Shown here piece after piece: positions 1 through 5,658 of a stretch of DNA of 7,014 nucleotides. The notes below the pieces were generated by a model. The model was not told the DNA's origin. It saw only the letters and a program-made list of their open reading frames with translations, and did not search any database. How positions within the stretch are numbered: position 1 is the stretch's first letter; every line of letters starts with the position of its first letter. This DNA comes from an uncultured Planctomycetota bacterium (GTDB lineage: Bacteria; Planctomycetota; UBA1135; GCA-002686595): NCBI GenBank assembly GCA_903829565.1, contig CAIKQM010000710.1, forward strand, positions 1 through 7,014. Direction: 5' to 3'. The translations under genes and the position numbers were made by a program.

Positions 1-2
1 AC

Positions 3-998
3 CAGTTGTTGGCCGCGGGCTTTGGTCGCGCGCACCTGGGCGGCAACATCGGACGGTCCTTGGTGGAAAGCGCCGAGGGCATGCACGAAGACGAACGCGT
101 CGTGCTGGAGCTGTCGAGTTACCAGCTCGAACACCTGCCGCAACAGCTGGCGCACCTCAGCACGCCGCCGCGCGTAGAGGCCGTGACGTGCGTGAATGTG
201 CTGCCCGATCACTTGGATCGCCACGGTTCGCTCGAGGCCTATGGTCAGGCCAAAGAACACATCCTCGATCTGGTGGATGCGACCGGTGGCTGGGCGGTGT
301 TGCCGGCCGAAGATCCGATCACGCGCGGATGGACGCGCCCGCACGCCAAGCGCATCGATGCGTGGTTTGAGACCAGCACGGAGCGCGGGCTTAACCTGCG
401 CGGTGGCGAGTTCCGACTCGACAGCGAAGTGCTGGGGCGCGTGGAGGATCTGCGCCTGCCCGGTACGTTCCAACGCAAGAATGCGCTCATTGCGTTGGGG
501 ATGGCGCGCTTGGCTGGCGTCGCGCCCGCGACGCTCGCGGCGACGATTCCATCCCTCACGGCGCCCAGCCACCGGCTGGAGGACTTGGGCTCGTGCGGTG
601 GCCATCGCGTGTGGGATAACGGCGTCTCGACCACGCCAGACTCCACGCTGAGCGTGTTGGATTCCGTGCAGGCACCGATCTGCCTCCTAATGGGCGGCAA
701 ATCGAAGGGCTTGCCGTGGGTGGAGCTGGTGGCCACGGCGCGTGCCACGGGCGTAGCTCGGGTGTACGCGTTCGGGCATGCCGGACGCGAAATTGCGCTG
801 GCGTTCGAAGGCAGCGGCATCGCCTGCAGCCCCTGTGCAACGGTGCGTGAGGCCGTGGCCTCGGCCTACGCGCACATGGAACCGGGCGAAGCGTTGCTGT
901 TCTCGCCGGCCTGCGCCAGCTACGACGCCTACAAGAACTTCAAAGAACGGGCGCTGGACTTCCGCGCCGCCCTACCAGCGAACGATTGCCCGGCCTAG
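3..998 (+). CDS. murD: UDP-N-acetylmuramoylalanine--D-glutamate ligase (MurD), N-terminus cut by window edge
   Basis: This cytoplasmic Mur ligase adds glutamate to UDP-MurNAc-L-Ala, using ATP, in peptidoglycan precursor synthesis. The reading frame is open to the left edge, so the UDP-binding domain and the GKT P-loop are missing. Visible landmarks of the central and C-terminal domains, in order, are GGNIG (39-53), ELSSYQLE (108-131), NVLPDHLDRH (195-224), a Y..AKEHI block whose Lys matches the carbamylated Lys of the family, HRLE (570-581), GGKSKG (693-710) and SPACASYD (903-926). Two motifs diverge. The usual G-x-H-N-x-x-N is GTFQRKN (462-482), and the usual NDSKATN is WDNGVSTTPDST (612-647), closer to the SIATTPE-type variant found in some MurD proteins. 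A MurD subtype is most likely. The divergent sites leave some doubt about whether the substrate is D-Glu. The McsA-like gene follows after 80 bp. Confidence 0.9.
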   Translation, partial: QLLAAGFGRAHLGGNIGRSLVESAEGMHEDERVVLELSSYQLEHLPQQLAHLSTPPRVEAVTCVNVLPDHLDRHGSLEAYGQAKEHILDLVDATGGWAVLPAEDPITRGWTRPHAKRIDAWFETSTERGLNLRGGEFRLDSEVLGRVEDLRLPGTFQRKNALIALGMARLAGVAPATLAATIPSLTAPSHRLEDLGSCGGHRVWDNGVSTTPDSTLSVLDSVQAPICLLMGGKSKGLPWVELVATARATGVARVYAFGHAGREIALAFEGSGIACSPCATVREAVASAYAHMEPGEALLFSPACASYDAYKNFKERALDFRAALPANDCPA

Positions 999-1078
999 AA
1001 GTGGGCCCTGAGACTCCCCGAGTGGCAACCCACGCGTTCGGCGCGTAGGCTGCTAGGGGTCCGCCACCCTCCACACGC

Positions 1079-1651
1079 ATGCTCTGCCAGAACTGCCTCA
1101 AAAATCCCGCCACGGTCCATGTGACTGACCTGGGCAGCTCGGCCGCCAAGGACGGCGAGCCCGTGCAAGAGCGCCATCTGTGCGAGATTTGCGCGCAGGC
1201 TCTGGATTTGCCGCATGTCAGCGCCCCCAAGAAGACGGTGGCCGACATTTGGAAGCTCCTGCAATTGTCCGCCCAGGCCACGCGCAAGAAGGGCGGCCCG
1301 GCCTGCCCCCACTGCGGACTGACCCTCGAGGAATTCCGGCGCAAGGGGCGCTTGGGCTGCGCCAAGGACTACGAGGTCTTTGGGCCTCACATCGCCGAAC
1401 TGCTCGAGCGAGTGCACGGGGCGCGCGTGCATGTGGGTCGCTTGCCGGCGAATCTCGCCGAAGTGCAGCCCAAATTGGCTGAGGTGGCCGAGGCGCTAAA
1501 AGAAGCTGCAAATCAAAATGAGCGCGAGTCGCGGTTGGTGGAATTGCGCGCCAAGCTGGCGGCGGCGATTCGAGAAGAGGCCTATGAGCGGGCGGCGAAG
1601 CTGAGGGATGAGCTGCGATCGCTGGAATCGGCGCCTCCTACGGGTGCATAA
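1079..1651 (+). CDS. McsA-like zinc-finger protein with C-terminal UVR motif
   Basis: This 190-residue protein has the architecture of McsA, the zinc protein that in Firmicutes activates the arginine kinase McsB in the ClpC pathway. It starts with MLCQNC (Cys3, Cys6), followed by CEIC (Cys35, Cys38), then CPHCG (Cys76, Cys79) and GRLGCAKDY, where Cys94 is present but Asp97 stands where McsA usually has its fourth Cys. A VHG..VHVGRLP block (112-123), also typical of McsA, comes next. Residues about 153-183 form a UVR motif (AYERAAKLRDELRSLE), the helical hairpin first seen in UvrB/UvrC and also present in the downstream ClpC. The ATG at 1079 places the first CxxC at the very N-terminus, as in the family. 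No good Shine-Dalgarno precedes it: an AGGGG lies about 19 nt upstream, which is too far. No mcsB follows. A general UvrB/UvrC-motif adaptor not tied to arginine phosphorylation is the alternative reading. Confidence 0.88.
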   Translation: MLCQNCLKNPATVHVTDLGSSAAKDGEPVQERHLCEICAQALDLPHVSAPKKTVADIWKLLQLSAQATRKKGGPACPHCGLTLEEFRRKGRLGCAKDYEVFGPHIAELLERVHGARVHVGRLPANLAEVQPKLAEVAEALKEAANQNERESRLVELRAKLAAAIREEAYERAAKLRDELRSLESAPPTGA

Positions 1652-1969
1652 GCCCGCGGAGCGCCCCCCTCGTTCCCATTCCTGCGAACCAAGATTTCTG
1701 CGATTGCGCACTCTAGAGCCTGTAAGCCGCGCATCCCACCGCTTAGAAGAGGTTGGCAGTGCCCAGTGGAGCTCGGCGGAATCCCCGCTCTCTACTCCGG
1801 TGCTCCCCGCCTTCGGCTGACGATTTTCACCGTCTGGTCCCGCCCTACGGTTAACTCGCAAGCCGATCCGGTCGATAGCCAACACTAAGACACCGCTCTG
1901 GTAACACCCTAGGCTGCCTCGGCACCATGGGCGCCGCCAGCGCGGGCAGTACCCCGCCCGGCACGACTC

Positions 1970-2011
1970 CACGCTAGGCCAAGTCCCTAACACGCCAGGC
2001 CAAGTCCCTAA
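1970..2011 (+). repeat. 21-bp tandem duplication directly upstream of clpC
   Basis: Two adjacent 21-bp units occupy 1970-1990 and 1991-2011. They are identical except at one position (t at 1975, c at 1996) and share the core aggccaagtccctaa. Similarity stops exactly at both unit borders, so this is a head-to-tail duplication. Its end runs into the clpC Shine-Dalgarno (2010-2016). A period of 21 bp is two helical turns, which would put two bound proteins on one face of the DNA. A slippage duplication without function is equally possible from the sequence alone. Confidence 0.85.
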
Positions 2012-2016
2012 AAGGA
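2010..2016 (+). promoter_or_regulatory. Ribosome binding site of clpC
   Basis: AAAAGGA lies 6 nt before the ATG at 2023, a good Shine-Dalgarno position. It fixes the clpC start, which also matches the usual ClpC N-terminus (MFDRFTDRAKKV). Its first two bases are the last two of the 21-bp repeat, so anything binding or pairing with the repeat could affect ribosome access. Confidence 0.75.
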
Positions 2017-2022
2017 ACGCCG

Positions 2023-4572
2023 ATGTTCGACCGCTTCACAGACCGCGCCAAGAAGGTCATGAACCTCGCCCGCCAAGAGGCTCAGAGGTTCAACCATGAA
2101 TACCTAGGTACCGAGCACATTCTGCTGGGCCTGGTGCAAGAGGGCTCTGGCGTCGCCGCCAATGTGCTCAAGAACATGGGGATCGACCTGACCAAGATCC
2201 GCAGCGAGGTCGAGAAGATCGTCAAGACCGGTCCGTCGATGGTGACGATGGGTCAACTTCCCTTTACACCCCGCGCCAAGAAGGTGCTGGAGCTGTCGAT
2301 GGAAGAGGCCGGCAATCTCGGCCACAACTACATTGGTACCGAACACCTGCTGCTCGGCCTGATCAAAGAGAACGAGGGCATTGCGGCCCAAGTGCTCATG
2401 AACTTGGGCGTCAAGCTCGAGGATGTGCGCGAAGAAGTGCTCGACTTCTTGGGCGCCGACTCGAATGAGGAAGAAGACGAGGAAAGCGGCCAGCAAGAAG
2501 GTGCCGCGCCTTCGGCCACCGAGAAACCGCAAGGCGGCAAGAGCAAGACGCCGGCGCTCGACAGCTTTGGTCGCGACCTGACCGAACTGGCGCGCGAAGG
2601 CAAGTTGGATGCGGTGATCGGGCGCGCGAATGAAATCGAGCGCGTGATCCAGATCCTCTCGCGCCGCACGAAGAACAACCCGGTGTTGCTGGGCGAGCCC
2701 GGTGTGGGCAAGACGGCCATCGTCGAAGGTCTGGCTCAGCAGATCATCGAGAATCGCGTGCCCGAGATCTTGCGCAACAAGCGCATCGTGGTGCTCGACC
2801 TCGCCTTGATGGTGGCTGGCACCAAGTACCGCGGTCAGTTCGAAGAGCGCATCAAAGCGGTCATGACCGAAGTGCGCCGCGTGCGCGATGTGGTGCTGTT
2901 CATCGACGAGCTGCACACCTTGGTGGGTGCGGGTGGTGCCGAGGGCGCGATCGACGCCTCGAACGTGCTCAAGCCGGCGCTGTCGCGCGGTGAGATTCAG
3001 TGCATCGGTGCGACCACGCTCGACGAGTACCGCAAGCACATCGAGAAGGACGGTGCCTTGGAGCGCCGCTTCCAATCGGTGAATGTGGAACCGCCGACGC
3101 CCGCGCAAGCCTTCGAGATCCTCAAGGGGTTGCGTGACCGCTACGAAGCGCACCACCGCGTCAGCTACAGCGACGAAGCGCTGCAAGCCGCTGTGGATCT
3201 GTCGACGCGCTACATCAACAACCGCTTCCTGCCGGACAAGGCCATCGACGTCATCGACGAGGCCGGTGCGCGCGTGCGCATCAAGGCCATGGTGGCTCCG
3301 CCGGACCTGCGTGACATCACGACCGAGATCGAAAAGCTCGAGCGTGAGAAGGACGCCGCTGTCACGGCACAAGACTTTGAGCGCGCCGCACGCTTGCGTG
3401 ACCAGGCCTACCAGATGAAGAAGAAGCGCGAAGAGGTGCAAACCCGCTGGCGCTCGGAGCAATCGGACAAAGAACAAATCGGCACGGTCGATGCGGAAGT
3501 CATCGCGGAAACCGTGTCGAAGATGACGGGCATCCCGCTGACTCGCCTCGAGAAAGAAGAGGCCGAACGTCTCCTGCAAATGGAGAACGAACTCAGCCGG
3601 GCCGTCATCAACCAAGATGAAGCGATCAGCGCGATCGCGCGTGCTGTGCGTCGTTCACGCTCGGGTCTCAAAGATCCGCGCCGCCCGACCGGCTCGTTCA
3701 TCTTCCTGGGCCCCTCGGGCGTGGGTAAGACCTTCCTGTGCAAGCAACTCGCTAAGTTCATGTTCGGCACCGAAGATGCGGTGATCACCATGGACATGAG
3801 CGAGTACATGGAGAAGCACAATGCTTCGCGCTTGGTCGGCGCGCCTCCGGGCTATGTCGGCTACGAAGAAGGTGGCCAGCTCACCGAACGCGTGCGCCGT
3901 CGCCCGTACTCGGTGGTGCTGCTCGATGAAATCGAGAAGGCACACCCCGATGTGTTCAACATGCTGCTGCAGATCATGGAAGAAGGCCGATTGACCGACT
4001 CGTTCGGTCGCCACATCGACTTCAAGAACGTGATCCTCATCATGACGAGCAACTTGGGCTCGCAGCAGATGAAGGTGGGCTCGAAGCTCGGCTTCGATCG
4101 CACGGCCTCGACCGTGAAGCCCAACGAAGACGAGCGCAAGAAGCGCATGAAGACCGACGTGATGCTGGAGGTCGAGCGGTACTTCCGCCCCGAGTTCCTG
4201 AACCGCGTGGACGAGCTGGTGGTCTTCAACCCGCTCATGCACGAAGACCTGACGCGCATCGTCAAGTTGCAGATTGCCGAGGTCAGCAAGCGCTTGGCCG
4301 ACAAGGGCGTCACGCTCGATGTCGAACAGCCGGCGCTGGACTTCCTCATCAAGCAAGGCTGGAACGAAGACTATGGTGCACGCCCGTTGCGCCGCGCCAT
4401 CGAGCGCAACATCGAAGACCCGTTGGCCGAGCACATGCTCAAGAACGGGCACCTGAGCGGCATCCCGGTCAAGATCAAGCTGGCCGAAGGCGCGGACAAA
4501 CTCGTCTTCGAGCAAGAGGCTGAACCCGAGAAGGCCGTCGCGGCCGCACCGGGCGAGACGCCTGCACCCTGA
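2023..4572 (+). CDS. clpC: ATP-dependent Clp protease ATP-binding subunit ClpC
   Basis: This AAA+ unfoldase forms hexamers that unfold tagged proteins and thread them into ClpP in the cytoplasm. The 849 residues match full-length ClpC. Two Clp-N repeats (about 2-71 and 80-145) each carry GTEH. An acidic linker (NEEEDEESGQQ) follows. AAA1 has Walker A GEPGVGKT (224-231), the pore loop KYRG (268-271), Walker B LFIDE (D295, E296) and arginine fingers R348/R349. The middle domain is the short ClpC type with a UVR motif (about 434-469, FERAARLRD), not the long ClpB coiled coil. AAA2 has GPSGVGKT (563-570), GYVG (610-613), LLDE (D635, E636), arginine finger R728 and sensor-2 GARPLRR (R787). KLGFD (688-692) matches the ClpP-docking loop, so this is a protease partner and not a ClpB disaggregase. 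The Ala/Pro/Glu-rich C-terminal tail is probably disordered. Strong codon bias suggests high expression. A terminator follows. Confidence 0.98.
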   Translation: MFDRFTDRAKKVMNLARQEAQRFNHEYLGTEHILLGLVQEGSGVAANVLKNMGIDLTKIRSEVEKIVKTGPSMVTMGQLPFTPRAKKVLELSMEEAGNLGHNYIGTEHLLLGLIKENEGIAAQVLMNLGVKLEDVREEVLDFLGADSNEEEDEESGQQEGAAPSATEKPQGGKSKTPALDSFGRDLTELAREGKLDAVIGRANEIERVIQILSRRTKNNPVLLGEPGVGKTAIVEGLAQQIIENRVPEILRNKRIVVLDLALMVAGTKYRGQFEERIKAVMTEVRRVRDVVLFIDELHTLVGAGGAEGAIDASNVLKPALSRGEIQCIGATTLDEYRKHIEKDGALERRFQSVNVEPPTPAQAFEILKGLRDRYEAHHRVSYSDEALQAAVDLSTRYINNRFLPDKAIDVIDEAGARVRIKAMVAPPDLRDITTEIEKLEREKDAAVTAQDFERAARLRDQAYQMKKKREEVQTRWRSEQSDKEQIGTVDAEVIAETVSKMTGIPLTRLEKEEAERLLQMENELSRAVINQDEAISAIARAVRRSRSGLKDPRRPTGSFIFLGPSGVGKTFLCKQLAKFMFGTEDAVITMDMSEYMEKHNASRLVGAPPGYVGYEEGGQLTERVRRRPYSVVLLDEIEKAHPDVFNMLLQIMEEGRLTDSFGRHIDFKNVILIMTSNLGSQQMKVGSKLGFDRTASTVKPNEDERKKRMKTDVMLEVERYFRPEFLNRVDELVVFNPLMHEDLTRIVKLQIAEVSKRLADKGVTLDVEQPALDFLIKQGWNEDYGARPLRRAIERNIEDPLAEHMLKNGHLSGIPVKIKLAEGADKLVFEQEAEPEKAVAAAPGETPAP

Positions 4573-4617
4573 ATGCGGAGCGCTGAGATCTAGGTCTCAC
4601 GACTTTCGCTACGAGAG

Positions 4618-4654
4618 GCATGAAAATACCGAGCCCTGCTCGGTATTTTCGTGT
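4618..4654 (+). terminator. Intrinsic terminator after clpC
   Basis: A perfect 12-bp stem, gaaaataccgag (4622-4633) with ctcggtattttc (4639-4650), closes on a 5-nt loop. The stem extends outward to about 16 bp when two G-U wobbles are allowed. The 3' arm ends in a T-run, followed by gtgttt. It begins about 46 bp after the clpC stop, as expected for its terminator. The A-run on the 5' arm means it could also work on the opposite strand. A weak 6-bp hairpin with a ctag loop (4584-4599) lies just before it. Confidence 0.85.
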
Positions 4655-4665
4655 TTATGGACAGC

Positions 4666-5538
4666 ATGAAGCTCCGCAATGGCCTGCAGCTGCGTACTTG
4701 GATCGCCCTGTTCGTGTTCGTGATCGTGATGCAGCTTGGCTGGGCTCAGGACGCCAAGCCTGCTAGCCCCGAAGCGGTCAAGGCCGCGGTGACGGAGATC
4801 GAGAAGGCTCTCGCTGGCAAGGATCCCGCCGTCAAGGTCGAGGCGCTGAAGAAGAACTCGGCGATCGTCGACACGAAGACCATCGACGCGATTGCCAAAG
4901 GGCTGCGCGAAAAGGAGCAAGAGGTCAAGCTGGCCGCGATTGAAGCCTTGCGCTTCATGCCGCACCCCGAGTCGCGCAAGTCGCTGGAGCATTGGATGCG
5001 CTCGGAGCGCAGCCTCAAGGACCAGTACGAGGTGTATGCCGCGGCGCTGCGGGCCGTGGGCCAATTCGGAGCCAAGGAATCGATCGAGTTGCTGGTGGAG
5101 GATCTGTGGACTGCGCCTGACAACAGTGTGATGAAGGCGCGCTTGCTGTCGCTGGGGCGCATTCGCGATCGCGCCGCGGTCGAAAAGCTCATGGACTTGC
5201 TGAAGTCGGCTGGGCAGAACAAAGTCGAGCCCTTCATGGACGACTTCCGCCTGTCGTTGATGGCGCTCACCGGTGTGGACCAGGGCAAGTCACGCGACTT
5301 GTGGACGCGCTGGTGGCAGGACAACAAAGACAAGTTCACCATGGCCAAGGTCGAGCCGGAGCTCCCGAAGGTCGACAGCTACCGCTGGAAGAGCTATTGG
5401 GGTGAACAGATGGGTAGCCCGCGCGGGGAGAAGCGCGGGGAGCGTGGGACGGATCGCGCGGGTCGTGAGCGTCCTGGAACGCCTTCGAAGGAAGGCCCGA
5501 AGGAAGGCGAAGCGGGCGACCCCCGCAAGCAGCCCTGA
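4666..5538 (+). CDS. Exported HEAT-repeat-like protein, function unknown
   Basis: I do not recognise a specific function. With the ATG at 4666 the protein has 290 residues: a positively charged start, a hydrophobic core (about 11-25) and a likely signal-peptidase site near GWA|QD (27/28), so export is expected. There is no lipobox Cys. Residues about 50-182 form amphipathic helix pairs with the Ala/Leu spacing of HEAT-like repeats, usually a protein-binding scaffold. The block LTG...SRDLWTRWWQDNKDKF (201-224) resembles endings of planctomycetal HEAT proteins. The tail from about 250 is Gly/Glu/Arg/Lys/Pro-rich, with RGEK-RGER and KEGP-KEGE repeats. Start choice is uncertain: GTG 4651 and ATG 4657 share the frame, but 4651 lies within the extended terminator stem. 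ATG 4666 has a weak GGA 4 nt upstream and the more compact signal peptide. Confidence 0.82.
   Translation: MKLRNGLQLRTWIALFVFVIVMQLGWAQDAKPASPEAVKAAVTEIEKALAGKDPAVKVEALKKNSAIVDTKTIDAIAKGLREKEQEVKLAAIEALRFMPHPESRKSLEHWMRSERSLKDQYEVYAAALRAVGQFGAKESIELLVEDLWTAPDNSVMKARLLSLGRIRDRAAVEKLMDLLKSAGQNKVEPFMDDFRLSLMALTGVDQGKSRDLWTRWWQDNKDKFTMAKVEPELPKVDSYRWKSYWGEQMGSPRGEKRGERGTDRAGRERPGTPSKEGPKEGEAGDPRKQP
5421..5507 (+). repeat. Two in-frame 12-bp-period direct repeats in the tail of the exported protein
   Basis: gcgcggggag occurs at 5421-5430 and 5433-5442, and cgaaggaagg at 5486-5495 and 5498-5507. Both pairs are offset by 12 bp, so each adds four residues without a shift (RGEK/RGER and KEGP/KEGE). 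This fits expansion of a disordered tail by small slippage duplications. Confidence 0.7.
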
Positions 5539-5552
5539 GCGCGTGTAGCGTT

Positions 5553-5570
5553 GCGACCTGCACTGGTCGC
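5553..5570 (+). other. GC-rich hairpin between the exported-protein gene and dprA
   Basis: gcgacc (5553-5558) pairs perfectly with ggtcgc (5565-5570) around a 6-nt loop, 14 nt after the stop of the exported protein. No T-run follows, so it is not a standard intrinsic terminator. It may help protect the 3' end of the upstream mRNA, or be chance in GC-rich DNA. The rest of the 120-bp gap (5539-5658) shows no clear promoter. Confidence 0.4.
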
Positions 5571-5643
5571 CGCGACAAAGGGCATTCGCCTAGATTTCGG
5601 CACTTTGGGGGGACGGCGAGCCCCGCGCATACGTCAGGCAAGC

Positions 5644-5649
5644 GAGGAG
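5644..5649 (+). promoter_or_regulatory. Ribosome binding site that sets the dprA start
   Basis: GAGGAG lies 9 nt upstream of the ATG at 5659. The frame is open back to a TTG at 5551, but that extra 36-residue stretch (Arg/Gly/Ala-rich) resembles nothing in DprA and spans the hairpin at 5553-5570, so 5659 is preferred. Confidence 0.7.
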
Positions 5650-5658
5650 CACCTGGCG

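Larger units (their letters stand above)
1652..2022 (+). other. 371-bp non-coding gap upstream of clpC
   Basis: I see no convincing gene here. A 70-codon frame (1608-1820) begins inside the McsA-like gene and has an Arg/Ser/Pro-rich product typical of chance reading of GC-rich DNA. Small structures are visible: a 5-bp GC hairpin (arms 1942-1946 and 1953-1957, with an alternative pairing 1943-1947/1956-1960) and a possible 16-codon upstream frame at 1927-1977 without a Shine-Dalgarno. The last 53 bases hold a 21-bp tandem repeat and the clpC ribosome binding site. No terminator for the preceding gene, no CIRCE element and no canonical CtsR operator was found. The length and position suit a promoter plus a long 5' leader for clpC, but no promoter hexamers stand out clearly enough to mark. 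Confidence 0.6.

Noticed and set aside
1032..1046. acgcg/cgcgt hairpin with a 5-nt loop between murD and the McsA-like gene
   Set aside because: The stem is only 5 bp, with no T-run and a loop that is not a closed UUCG tetraloop. This is expected by chance at this GC content.
1652..1720. tRNA-like T-loop (GGTTCGCAG) on the - strand
   Set aside because: The flanking bases do not pair into a T-stem, and no acceptor or anticodon arm can be built around it.
1608..1820. 70-codon + strand frame across the end of the McsA-like gene and the gap
   Set aside because: It overlaps a well-supported gene in another frame, has no ribosome binding site, and its product is an Arg/Ser/Pro-rich string without motifs.
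1824..1851. Possible promoter hexamers TTTTCA and TACGGT, 16 bp apart, upstream of clpC
   Set aside because: Only 4 of 6 and 3 of 6 bases match consensus, which is expected by chance over 371 bp.
1652..2022. CIRCE, CtsR or heat-shock sigma sites ahead of clpC
   Set aside because: No TTAGCACTC inverted repeat, no 3-bp-spaced GGTCAAA pair, and no CTTGAA/CCCCAT pair was found. A lone gcactc near 1706 has no partner arm.
2104..3615. 503-codon open frame on the - strand inside clpC
   Set aside because: It is in codon register with clpC, so its stops would need the rare forward codons TTA, CTA or TCA, which the biased clpC codon use avoids. The product is His/Leu/Asp/Val-rich, as expected for an antisense shadow, and clpC itself is certain.
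3655..4515. 286-codon open frame on the - strand in the second half of clpC
   Set aside because: It has the same codon-register explanation as the longer antisense frame, and no recognisable motif.
5551..5658. TTG-initiated 36-residue N-terminal extension of DprA
   Set aside because: It has no ribosome binding site and a low-complexity Arg/Gly/Ala product, and it spans a hairpin. The ATG at 5659 has GAGGAG at a suitable distance.
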